Shown here: positions 43,492-51,139 of the stretch, in pieces
Layout: each line of letters starts with the position of its first letter
Position numbering within the stretch: position 1 is the first letter of the stretch
Assembly: GCF_001684955.1 (NCBI RefSeq)
Contig: NZ_MAYF01000334.1
Coordinates: forward strand, 1 to 64,000
Direction: 5' to 3'
DNA: 64,000 nucleotides
Origin: Chryseobacterium contaminans
GTDB lineage: Bacteria; Bacteroidota; Bacteroidia; Flavobacteriales; Weeksellaceae
Translations under genes and position numbers: made by a program
Notes under the pieces: generated by a model
Told to the model about the DNA's origin: nothing
The model's input: only the letters and a program-made list of their open reading frames with translations
Databases searched by the model: none

Positions 43492-43980
43492 ATGGAAAGC
43501 ACAACAAAAGGGTTCACACGCGCCAACCACGTAGGAATCACTGTAAAAAATTTAGAGAAATCAATTGCCTTTTATGAGGCGTTGACCGGAACTAAAGTTT
43601 CTAATATCGATGTTATCGGTGGAGAAAGAATGGCAAAAACACAAGGTCTTACAGACACTAAAATAAAGTTTGCCAACCTTAAACTAGACAATATTAACCT
43701 TGATATTCTTGAATATGTAATTCCTGAAGCTGAACAGGCTTCTTACTCCAACAATCAGATCAGTGCGATGCACCTTTGTTTTGAAGTTGACAGTATTGAT
43801 GAAGCTATGCAGAGATTAAAGGAAATTGGGGTTGAACCAGACGGAGAACCCATTGTATTTGAAGAGGCAGACGGACTGAAAGCCGGATACGGAACTGCAG
43901 TTGCTTATTTCCAGGACCCTGACGGAACCAATCTCGAGATTATCGCTCCACAAGGGCCTTTCCAAAGAAAGAATCCATAA
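43492..43980 (+). CDS. VOC superfamily protein (glyoxalase-like)
   Basis: A 162-residue vicinal-oxygen-chelate protein. The first metal-binding His is in ANHVGITVKNLEKSI, a second likely His in ISAMHLCFEV, and the end has YFQDPDGTNLEIIAPQG, where the Glu is a ligand. The family includes lactoylglutathione lyases and ring-cleaving dioxygenases. The substrate is not given by sequence. It is followed by a bidirectional terminator. Confidence 0.85.
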   Translation: MESTTKGFTRANHVGITVKNLEKSIAFYEALTGTKVSNIDVIGGERMAKTQGLTDTKIKFANLKLDNINLDILEYVIPEAEQASYSNNQISAMHLCFEVDSIDEAMQRLKEIGVEPDGEPIVFEEADGLKAGYGTAVAYFQDPDGTNLEIIAPQGPFQRKNP

Positions 43981-44093
43981 TTCATCACGAAGAACAAAGC
44001 TAAAGTAACCTCCGTATACAAACTTAATATTTACCATTAAGATTTATTTTAGAATTAATACCACGGAACTTTCCGCTTTGCTATTCACCTCAT

Positions 44094-44130
44094 AAAAAAG
44101 AGCTTTTCAGTGTTGAAAAGCTCTTTTTTT
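44094..44130. terminator. Bidirectional terminator
   Basis: AAAAAAGAGCTTTTCA (44094-44109) pairs perfectly with TGAAAAGCTCTTTTTT (44114-44129) with a four-base loop. It serves the VOC gene and the convergent AhpD-like gene. Confidence 0.88.
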
Positions 44131-44159
44131 GTTAATAAACCGATATCAATTCTCTCTTT

Positions 44160-44603
44160 CTATTTTGCAATTGGCATATGCGTACTGATTGCAATTCTGT
44201 TCCATGCGTTGATTGTTACAATAGCCATGATGATCTGAGCAATCTGGTTATCATCAAAGAATGACTTTGCTTTTTGGAAGGTTTCATCACTTAATCCTTT
44301 GTGGCTGATCAAAGTAATTTCCTCAGTCATTGCCAAAAGCACCTGCTCTTCTTCTGTAAAAAATTCTTTAGCTTCTGTCCACCCATCTAAAATAAAGATT
44401 CTTTGTGGTGTCTCCCCATATTTAAGAGCATCTTTCGTATGCATGTCAAGGCAGAATGCACATTTATTAATCTGGGAAGCTCTGATTTTAATTAATTCCT
44501 TTTGAATATGGGTTAAAGAAGTGGTTTGTAAGTATCCTTCTAATCCCATCATCGCTTTGTAAGCTGCTGAATCTACTGTTGCAATATTTAATCTTGCGCT
44601 CAT
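44160..44603 (-). CDS. Carboxymuconolactone decarboxylase/AhpD family protein
   Basis: A 147-residue alpha-helical protein with the AhpD redox motif CAFCLDMH (Cys48, Cys51, His55). Such proteins are small peroxidases or disulfide reductases. It follows the DoxX gene by five bases and both are read away from the Crp-type regulator, so they form a small redox operon. Confidence 0.88.
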   Translation of the reverse strand: MSARLNIATVDSAAYKAMMGLEGYLQTTSLTHIQKELIKIRASQINKCAFCLDMHTKDALKYGETPQRIFILDGWTEAKEFFTEEEQVLLAMTEEITLISHKGLSDETFQKAKSFFDDNQIAQIIMAIVTINAWNRIAISTHMPIAK

Positions 44604-44608
44604 AATAT

Positions 44609-45040
44609 TTATTTTTTGGTTAATTGATCTATACTAAAAGAATATTGTGGCTGAACAGCCAACAAAAGAGCTGCCGCACTTCCCACCCAGACCGAGTAAT
44701 TGAGAGATGCCTTAGAACCTAATGCAATTGTCATTGATACTGCGAAAATCAATAATAAAATACTGCTTCCATAAGCTGCAATTCTGGTTTTAAAACCTAT
44801 AATCAACATCAATGGAAAAAGAATTTCTAAAAATGTAGCGGCATAAGTTGAGAACGTACTTAAGGCTTCAGGAAGAAAAAAAGTTAGTGATCTTGTATAT
44901 TCTTTGAAGCTCTCCATATTTCCCCATGAAGAATTTTCAGGACTCCACCACCCGAACCGATCTGCTACTGCAGAAAGCATCGTTACAGCAAGAGCCAGTC
45001 TTAAAAATAACTGCGGAAATTCATTTTTTGTACTTGTCAT
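44609..45040 (-). CDS. DoxX family membrane protein
   Basis: A 143-residue membrane protein with four hydrophobic helices and the usual DoxX start FLRLALAVTMLSAVADRFGW. DoxX proteins are found with redox enzymes and some act in thiosulfate:quinone oxidoreduction or in oxidative stress complexes. The link here is with the AhpD-like gene five bases downstream. Confidence 0.85.
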   Translation of the reverse strand: MTSTKNEFPQLFLRLALAVTMLSAVADRFGWWSPENSSWGNMESFKEYTRSLTFFLPEALSTFSTYAATFLEILFPLMLIIGFKTRIAAYGSSILLLIFAVSMTIALGSKASLNYSVWVGSAAALLLAVQPQYSFSIDQLTKK

Positions 45041-45103
45041 TGCATTCGCTTTTAATTACATGACAAATTTCCGACTTCTGATCCGTAAAAAACTTAAACT
45101 GGT

Positions 45104-45676
45104 TTAAGAACGTAATTTGGCTTTAATTTCACTCAGATATTCCGGAGTAAAACCAAGAAATGAAGCAATAAGATACTGAGGAATTCTCTGAATAAACCAA
45201 GGGTACAATGTACTGAAATGAACATACAGTTCTTCTCGCGAATACTCTGTCAGATAACGAAGTTTTCTTTCAGAAGCAGCATACGCTCTCTGATAAATAA
45301 TCCTGAAATACTTTTCCATCAAAGGATGTTTCTCCAATAATAATTCATGATTTTTAAAATCAATGACAAGAATCGTAGACTTTTCCACAGACTGAATATT
45401 AAAATCCGTCTGTATCTGTCTTTCATAGGCAAATGTATCGGTAATCCACCAGTTTTCAATTGCAAACTGAGTGGTATGCTCTACTCCTTTTTCATTGATA
45501 AAATATTTTCTCAGGCAGCCTTCCACCACAAAATACATATTTCTGCATACCTCACCTTCCAGCATCAGGCTTTGCTTCTTCTTCACCTTCAAGACTTCAA
45601 AGAATGAAGAAATAGAAACATACTCTTCGTCTGTTACCGCAATGAATTTATTTAAATGAGCCTTGAAATTATCCAT
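45104..45676 (-). CDS. Crp/Fnr family transcriptional regulator
   Basis: A 190-residue protein with an N-terminal cyclic-nucleotide-binding jelly roll (about residues 20-120; LMLEGEVCRNMYFVVEGCLR) and a short C-terminal helix-turn-helix (RIPQYLIASFLGFTPEYLSE). No cysteine cluster for an Fe-S centre is seen. It probably controls the DoxX and AhpD-like genes that follow. A TAAGTTTG -7 box lies 18 bases upstream. Confidence 0.85.
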   Translation of the reverse strand: MDNFKAHLNKFIAVTDEEYVSISSFFEVLKVKKKQSLMLEGEVCRNMYFVVEGCLRKYFINEKGVEHTTQFAIENWWITDTFAYERQIQTDFNIQSVEKSTILVIDFKNHELLLEKHPLMEKYFRIIYQRAYAASERKLRYLTEYSREELYVHFSTLYPWFIQRIPQYLIASFLGFTPEYLSEIKAKLRS

Positions 45677-45693
45677 CTTTTGAATTGAATACT

Positions 45694-45701
45694 CAAACTT
45701 A
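45694..45701 (-). promoter_or_regulatory. -7 box of the Crp-type gene
   Basis: TAAGTTTG on the minus strand, 18 bases before the ATG at 45676. Confidence 0.4.
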
Positions 45702-45741
45702 ACTTTATTTTTTTAGTTTTACAATCACAAAACATGAAATC

Positions 45742-46107
45742 ATGGAAGTCATTGCTAAAATTCTCATCGCTGTTGTTGCAGTGGAACATCTCTATATTCT
45801 TTGGATGGAAATGTTTGCATGGGAAACCAAAGGAAAAGAAGTTTTCAAAGCTGCCCTGCCAGCAGAAATGTTTAAACCTACAAAAGGATTGGCTGCTAAC
45901 CAAGGGTTATATAATGGTTTTTTATCTGCCGGGCTTATTTGGTCTTTTCTTATTAAAGATCCACAATGGCAAGACAATGTTGCTTTGTTCTTTCTAAGTT
46001 GTGTAGCTGTAGCTGGCATCTATGGAGCTATTTCTGCTACAAAGAAGATCTTTTTTGTGCAGGCATTACCTGCAATATTAGCTATCATTGCTGTTTTACT
46101 GAAATAG
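45742..46107 (+). CDS. DUF1304 family membrane protein
   Basis: A 121-residue protein with four hydrophobic helices. It has the typical DUF1304 features: EHLYILWMEMFAWETKG near the start, AANQGLYNGFLSAGLIW in the middle and GIYGAISATKKIFFVQALPA towards the end. The function of the family is unknown. It is divergent from the Crp-type gene. Confidence 0.85.
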   Translation: MEVIAKILIAVVAVEHLYILWMEMFAWETKGKEVFKAALPAEMFKPTKGLAANQGLYNGFLSAGLIWSFLIKDPQWQDNVALFFLSCVAVAGIYGAISATKKIFFVQALPAILAIIAVLLK

Positions 46108-46109
46108 TC

Positions 46110-46204
46110 TGCTGAAACAAAATTAATACTCTCGCAGATTGAACAGATTATGCAGATCTTTTTTTATCTGTGAAATTTGTGGGATCTGTGGGAAGTAATT
46201 TTTT
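46110..46204. repeat. Dispersed repeat, family A copy 1
   Basis: AACAAAATTAATACTCTCGC followed by AGATTGAACAGATTATGCAG recurs, inverted and almost without change, at 48202-48256. The two copies flank the hxlR, reductase and cupin genes. The right half has the palindromic ATCTGTG/TCTGTGGGA parts. Confidence 0.65.
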
Positions 46205-46217
46205 TTATTGAAATTTA

Positions 46218-46595
46218 TTACCCCATTGAAGCTTTAATCTTCTCTCTATGAAGTAATCCCCAATTTACAAGTGTTTCTGTTACCGGAAATACAGATTTTC
46301 CATATTCTGTAACCGCATAAGTGACAGTAATGGGTTTTGTATCCTGAATAGTTCTTGTAATCAGAAGGTTTGTTTCCAATTCCTTCAGTTCTTTACTCAG
46401 CATTTTTGCAGAAATACCATCAATGCCACGTTCCAGCTTTTTAAAATGAATCTGCTGATCCGTTCTGTTCGTCAGATACCTTAGAATCATTAACTTCCAC
46501 TTTCCACCCAATACATCAAGGCTATCACGCATTGCGAACAATTCTTCGGTACAGGTAGCTTCTCTTTCGGTTCCGTTTTCTTTAATTTTTGCCAT
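46218..46595 (-). CDS. HxlR family transcriptional regulator
   Basis: I prefer the ATG at 46595 (125 residues, MAKIKENGTE) over 46625, because the upstream ATG lies inside the palindromic operator next to the promoter. The winged-helix domain reads CTEELFAMRDSLDVLGGKWK, then MLSKELKELETNLLI. HxlR proteins are redox- or electrophile-sensing repressors; Cys15 near the start of the domain is the likely sensor by analogy. The divergent quinone oxidoreductase gene is the likely target. Confidence 0.88.
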   Translation of the reverse strand: MAKIKENGTEREATCTEELFAMRDSLDVLGGKWKLMILRYLTNRTDQQIHFKKLERGIDGISAKMLSKELKELETNLLITRTIQDTKPITVTYAVTEYGKSVFPVTETLVNWGLLHREKIKASMG

Positions 46596-46609
46596 AATGG
46601 TTTCATCAA

Positions 46610-46647
46610 GGTAACTAGTTACCATTTGTTAACTAGTAGCAAATATA
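46610..46647. promoter_or_regulatory. Operator and minus-strand promoter of hxlR
   Basis: A perfect palindrome GGTAACTAGTTACC (46610-46623) is followed by a second TAACTAGT at 46630-46637. A minus-strand -7 box TATATTTG lies at 46640-46647. This is the shape expected for autorepression by HxlR and co-control of the divergent gene. Confidence 0.7.
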
Positions 46648-46661
46648 AACTATTCCCGTTT

Positions 46662-46669
46662 TACATTTG
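46662..46669 (+). promoter_or_regulatory. -7 box for the reductase gene
   Basis: TACATTTG, 28 bases before the ATG at 46698 and about 25 bases from the second half of the operator. Confidence 0.5.
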
Positions 46670-46697
46670 TACAACATAATTAACAATATTCACCTAT

Positions 46698-47690
46698 ATG
46701 AAAGCAGTGATTTTAAATAAGGATTTTAAGCTTGAAAATGGCTTTGCTGAAAAACCTCAGCCTAAAAATAACGAAGTACTCATTCAGATCAAAGCAAGCG
46801 GATTCAATCCTATCGATTACCAGATGCTGGAAAATGAACTGGAAAGAAAATTAATCAGTTCACCGATATTAGGAAGAGAATTATCAGGAATAGTTGTAGA
46901 GAAAGGTGCAGATGCCACTCAGTTCAATATTGGAGACGAAGTATTCTGCGGAAGTGGTTCTATGGGAAGTAACGGAACCTATGCAGAATTCATCTCAGTT
47001 CCGGAAGTTATTGTCTCGCTCAAACCGAAAAATATTTCCTTTGAACAGGCTGCTTCTATTCCATCAGCAGGATTAACTTCCCTACAAATTTTTAAAAGGC
47101 TGAAACTACAGCCGGAACAAACAATTTTGATTACTGGTGCTGCGGGAGGAGTTGGTTCTTTTTTAATTAAAATTTTACTGGCTCATCAAATTGAAAATTT
47201 TGTCATTACTGTTGGGAGTAAAGAAAACAAACAGATGTTTCTTAACCTTGGATTAAAAGACCATCAGATTGTTAATTACAGAGAATCCAATCTTGTAGAA
47301 AACATTTTAAAAGCCAATCAACATAGACCTTTTGATATTGGAATTGACCTGGTTGGAAATTACATGGCTGAAGTAACAGCTCAAGTATTAAAAATCAATG
47401 GAACTTATGTGGATGTAACGGCTCTTGTTACCAAAGAAGCTCATGAAATTCTCTTCAACAAAGGAACACTGATTATGAATATCTCCAATTATGCCTACAG
47501 CATGGTAAAACAATATGATTACTATAAAAACAGCCTGGAAGAAATTGCAGGATTAATTGAAAACGGGGCCATCGTTCCATCTCAACATAAAATAATAGGT
47601 GATCTTTCTTTGGAAACTGTTCTTAAAGCCCATTTTATCCTTAAAAATAACCAGACTCAAGGTCATAAACTCATCATGAAAAACTCATAA
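46698..47690 (+). CDS. Zinc-less quinone oxidoreductase-like MDR protein
   Basis: A 330-residue medium-chain reductase. It has a GroES-like N-terminus (EVLIQIKASGFNPIDYQMLE), the NADPH loop ITGAAGGVGSF and no structural-zinc cysteines. This matches the quinone oxidoreductase/enoyl reductase branch. It is divergent from the HxlR repressor and followed by a cupin gene with a gap of four bases. Confidence 0.87.
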   Translation: MKAVILNKDFKLENGFAEKPQPKNNEVLIQIKASGFNPIDYQMLENELERKLISSPILGRELSGIVVEKGADATQFNIGDEVFCGSGSMGSNGTYAEFISVPEVIVSLKPKNISFEQAASIPSAGLTSLQIFKRLKLQPEQTILITGAAGGVGSFLIKILLAHQIENFVITVGSKENKQMFLNLGLKDHQIVNYRESNLVENILKANQHRPFDIGIDLVGNYMAEVTAQVLKINGTYVDVTALVTKEAHEILFNKGTLIMNISNYAYSMVKQYDYYKNSLEEIAGLIENGAIVPSQHKIIGDLSLETVLKAHFILKNNQTQGHKLIMKNS

Positions 47691-47694
47691 ATCC

Positions 47695-48171
47695 ATGAAC
47701 AAAATACCAAGACGCATCGTAACCGGAATGAAAGACGGGAAATCTATTATTACAGAAGATCAACAGGTTGAAAATGTAGTAGAACATTTTCCGGGGCTCA
47801 TTATTTCAGACATCTGGAATACTCAGGCAATGCCGGCAAGTTTAGAGGATGAAAGAAGAATTCCAAACACTGGATTTCCACAAACTCCCAAAAACGGAAT
47901 CTATTTCCGGTATGTAGTCGTTCCACCGGATAAAGACCTAGGCGTTGAATTCAAGAAAGGAGAACCTCATCCTATGATGCATCAGACTCCAACCTTAGAT
48001 TATATTATCATTCTTTCCGGCGAACTTTATCTGATGATGGATGAAGGAGAAACGCTCTTAAAACCTGGAGATATCGTCATCCAAAGAGGTACCAACCATG
48101 CCTGGAGCAACAGATCTGATGAACCATGCATACAGCTTGCCATTTTGATTGATGCTGAAACTAAAAGTTAA
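47695..48171 (+). CDS. Cupin domain protein
   Basis: A 158-residue protein with a cupin fold. Metal ligands are likely in HPMMHQTPTLDYIIILSGE and in GDIVIQRGTNHAWSNRSDEP. It is co-transcribed with the reductase. The substrate is unknown; a sensor or small dioxygenase is possible. Confidence 0.8.
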   Translation: MNKIPRRIVTGMKDGKSIITEDQQVENVVEHFPGLIISDIWNTQAMPASLEDERRIPNTGFPQTPKNGIYFRYVVVPPDKDLGVEFKKGEPHPMMHQTPTLDYIIILSGELYLMMDEGETLLKPGDIVIQRGTNHAWSNRSDEPCIQLAILIDAETKS

Positions 48172-48262
48172 AAGATTTCCCGCAGATTACACCAATTCCA
48201 CAGACAAAAAAAGATCTGCATAATCTGTTCAATCTGCGAGAGTATTAATTTTGTTGGAAAAC
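48172..48262. repeat. Dispersed repeat, family A copy 2 (inverted)
   Basis: Inverted copy of 46110-46204. It fills the first part of the 300-base gap before the thioredoxin-like gene; a family B copy fills the rest. Confidence 0.65.
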
Positions 48263-48470
48263 ACCAAGGGCGCAAAGATTTTTAAATAAAATACTGTTTT
48301 TAAGGCGTAAGAAAATCTAGGATTTCCAGCAATGTGAAGCTATGCTCATATTTTGCTACGAATGGGTGAACTATTTGATTCTATACGTGAGATTATATTT
48401 ATTTTTATTCGTGAATTCGTGGCATTAAAATGAACGGTTTAAAATTTTATCGCAGATAAAATCCTCGCGC
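48250..48470. repeat. Dispersed repeat, family B copy 2
   Basis: Contains GTGGCATTAAAATGAACGGT and TTTTATCGCAGATAAAAT, which match 36439-36485 in inverted orientation. A TGTTGGAAAACACCAAGGGC end matches 36375 in direct orientation. Confidence 0.5.
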
Positions 48471-48471
48471 C

Positions 48472-48951
48472 TTAACGTTTCCCAACCCATTGCAAAGCTG
48501 AAATCTCCCGCAATTTTTCTTTCATTTTATCAGGAGTAAGCAATCCTTCCTGATAGTAAACTAAATTCCGGTTTTTATCCAGAAAAATCCACAACGGATA
48601 AACAGGCTGTTCTTTATTTTTAGACAGAGCCAGCGCCAATTCATGAATTCCAGAACTTCCATTAGCTAAATATTCAAATTCCTTTCCCTGAAAATTGATT
48701 TTTTCTCTGGTCTTTTCAGCCTCGAAATTAACCAGGTAAAAATGGTCATTCATCATTTCAACCAGCTCTTTATCCTTATTGAGTCTAAAGGATTCTATTT
48801 TACAAACAGAGCACCAATCCGTATAAAGATGGATTACCATGGGTTTGGGAGATTCTTTTTGCAGACGCTCCACTTCAGAAAAAGTCCCTGTCTTCATCTG
48901 GGACAGACAAAGACAGGGCACAAACATTAAAAATAAAGCAAAAGTTCTCAT
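48472..48951 (-). CDS. Exported thioredoxin-like protein coupled to the TonB receptor
   Basis: A 159-residue protein with a signal peptide and a thioredoxin fold of the DUF255/Thioredoxin_7 kind. The active site is DWCSVCK (Cys47, Cys50), followed by the usual VNFEAEKTREK strand and PLWIFLDKNRNLVYYQEG. Its ATG overlaps the TGA stop of the TonB receptor gene (ATGA), so the two are translated as a pair. A role in keeping metal-site cysteines of the receptor reduced is possible, because the receptor plug has its own CSVC motif. Confidence 0.82.
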   Translation of the reverse strand: MRTFALFLMFVPCLCLSQMKTGTFSEVERLQKESPKPMVIHLYTDWCSVCKIESFRLNKDKELVEMMNDHFYLVNFEAEKTREKINFQGKEFEYLANGSSGIHELALALSKNKEQPVYPLWIFLDKNRNLVYYQEGLLTPDKMKEKLREISALQWVGKR

Positions 48952-51017
48952 TTCAGTGTATATTTCACTCCCAGGAACCCTCTGATGCCTTGCATAGGCG
49001 CATAGCCATATGCGGTATCGAAAGTATAATGGTTCGGGTTGCTGATGGGATCATCAGCATGTTTATCAAACGGGTCAAAAGGTCTCATCAGAGGATCCTT
49101 AGGAGTAAAGTTGAATAAGTTTTTCACCCCGCAATAGACTTCAAATCCGGATTTAAAGCTCTTTGAAACCTGAATATTCGCTAAAGAATAGAATGGTGAA
49201 TATTCAGGGCGGTAGTCATTTGGCAAAACAGGCAATCTCATCGGTCCATAAAACTGTCCGGTGAAATCTATTGTCAGATTGCTTGGGAATTTATAGGTTA
49301 AATTATAGGTTCCACTCCATTTTGGAGCATGAAGCTGCTGTGTTTTTTGATTTTCATCATCGTATTTCTGATAGACATCAAGATAGGTTACTCCTAAATT
49401 GACACTTAACGGAAAAAAGAAACTGAAATCCACATTCAAAGATGCTCCTCTGGAAATTCCATAACCGTTGAGATTGTCGTAGATGATCTTATTCGGATCA
49501 GAATCAAAATCTCCCACAATTTTATTACTGAAATAAGTATAAAATGCAGAAGCATCCAGATTCACCAATCGATTTCCAACAGGAATTTTCCAGATATAAT
49601 TCACATTTCCGTTCACTGATCTCTCAGGCAGAAGATCTGATTTTACAATAACTTCTCTTGAACCTGTTAATGCAGCGTGATCCTCTGTAAACAGATTCAC
49701 CACTCTGAATCCCGTCCCAAAATTGAATCTTAACGTGTGATATGGATTCGGGGAAAATTTCCACGCAAATCTTGGAGAATGTACGGAATGATGAACCTTA
49801 TCATAATCATAACGGTATCCTAATAACAATGTATTTTTATCATTGATTTCCCACTGGTCCTGAACAAATACTCCCCAGATCGGAGATTTCATCGGCGCAT
49901 TGGTTACTCCATCGGAAGCCAATGTTCCCGGAGTATTGTCATCGTAAAAAGTTCTTTTAAAAGTAACTCCGGCTGTAATATCATGTTTTCCAAAACTTCT
50001 ATCCCAATAAGTCTGTACAAAGGCTACTTTTTGTAAAGCATTGAACGGATTCGCTCCGTAAAAAGAGTTCTGGTCATGATAATTATAAGAAAACTGAGTG
50101 ACAATATGCTCTTTCATTGGCCATTCGTACAACCCAAAAACTTCTGCTCTGTTCGTATAAATACTTTCACCATATACCTCATCGCTTCCCCGGAAAGATT
50201 TGTTCCATTGCATTTCACCTCCAAAACGGTCTTCATACAAATATCTTAGAGCAAAACTTGCCTGTCTGTTGTCTTTCCTTTTAAAATTCCATTTGTTAAA
50301 AATAGAAATCCTGTCCTGTAAGGTAGAATCGGTAAAATTGTCTTTATTCTGATCTATTCTTTCTTTAAAACTGAAATAATTTAAGCTTAATAGTGAAGCC
50401 ACGTTCTTCCCAAGGTTAAACTTTGTGGAAAGATCCAGGTTATTCTCAGTCCACGAGCTGGTCATCATATCTACACTCAACTTAGGAGCCGTTAATGCAT
50501 TTTTAGTGATAATATTGATAACTCCTCCCATCGCTTCAGAACCATAAATGGAGGAAGCAGGACCTTTTACCACTTCTATTCTATCTACCAAACTGTTAGG
50601 AATTCCGCTCAATCCATAAACTGTGGAAAGTGAGCTGACGATTGGCATTCCGTCAATCAAAATCATTGTGTATGGACCTTCCAAACCATTAATATGAATA
50701 TCTCCTGTATTGCACACTGAACAGTTCAACTGTGGTTTTACTCCATTCACCATGCTTATGGCTTCAAAAATACTTGGAGTAGGATTTTTCTGGAAAAATT
50801 TCTGGCTGTAGATCTCAACAGCCACAGGACTTTTAGACCTGCTCATCGGTTTTATGGTTCCGGTAACCACTACATCATCAATATTACTTGTCTTGAATTC
50901 CTTCTTTGAAACCTTTACAGAATCAGTGTTTTTAGGTTGATTTAAAGCTAGACTGTCTGTCTCCTGGGCAAAACAATACGAGGATAAAAAAGTAATAGAA
51001 AATAATATTCGCTTCAT
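48948..51017 (-). CDS. TonB-dependent receptor, probably metal-regulated
   Basis: I start at 51017 (689 residues, MKRILFSITF); the ATG at 51047 lies in the operator. After the signal peptide (cleaved near YCFAQ) comes a plug domain with IDDVVVTGTIKPMSRSK, an unusual NCSVCNTGDIHINGLEG stretch, and the TonB-plug end DRIEVVKGPASSIYGSEAMG with GGVINIITK. The rest is a 22-strand barrel ending FLGVKYTLK. The CxxC in the plug suggests metal binding. The substrate is unknown; a metal or metal-complex is likely from the operator. Confidence 0.87.
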   Translation of the reverse strand: MKRILFSITFLSSYCFAQETDSLALNQPKNTDSVKVSKKEFKTSNIDDVVVTGTIKPMSRSKSPVAVEIYSQKFFQKNPTPSIFEAISMVNGVKPQLNCSVCNTGDIHINGLEGPYTMILIDGMPIVSSLSTVYGLSGIPNSLVDRIEVVKGPASSIYGSEAMGGVINIITKNALTAPKLSVDMMTSSWTENNLDLSTKFNLGKNVASLLSLNYFSFKERIDQNKDNFTDSTLQDRISIFNKWNFKRKDNRQASFALRYLYEDRFGGEMQWNKSFRGSDEVYGESIYTNRAEVFGLYEWPMKEHIVTQFSYNYHDQNSFYGANPFNALQKVAFVQTYWDRSFGKHDITAGVTFKRTFYDDNTPGTLASDGVTNAPMKSPIWGVFVQDQWEINDKNTLLLGYRYDYDKVHHSVHSPRFAWKFSPNPYHTLRFNFGTGFRVVNLFTEDHAALTGSREVIVKSDLLPERSVNGNVNYIWKIPVGNRLVNLDASAFYTYFSNKIVGDFDSDPNKIIYDNLNGYGISRGASLNVDFSFFFPLSVNLGVTYLDVYQKYDDENQKTQQLHAPKWSGTYNLTYKFPSNLTIDFTGQFYGPMRLPVLPNDYRPEYSPFYSLANIQVSKSFKSGFEVYCGVKNLFNFTPKDPLMRPFDPFDKHADDPISNPNHYTFDTAYGYAPMQGIRGFLGVKYTLK

Positions 51018-51025
51018 GAAATTAA

Positions 51026-51049
51026 AATTGTTAGACAAATCTAACAATT
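51026..51049. promoter_or_regulatory. 24-bp palindromic operator with embedded -7 box before the TonB receptor
   Basis: AATTGTTAGA-CAAA-TCTAACAATT: perfect 10-base arms and a four-base centre. On the minus strand the -7 box TAGATTTG (51036-51043) lies inside the palindrome. A bound repressor would block the polymerase. The TTAGA/TCTAA arms resemble DtxR/MntR-type sites, which suggests control by iron or manganese. Confidence 0.75.
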
Positions 51050-51085
51050 ATTTTCGAATTACAAAACTTAACAATAAATATTTGA

Positions 51086-51117
51086 TTGAGCCAATTCATG
51101 AAAAATGATTAAATTTG
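51086..51117 (+). promoter_or_regulatory. Promoter of hmgA
   Basis: TTG at 51086 and TAAATTTG at 51110-51117 with 21 bases between; ATG follows 22 bases later. Confidence 0.6.
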
Positions 51118-51139
51118 AGAAACTACATATGAAAGTAAA

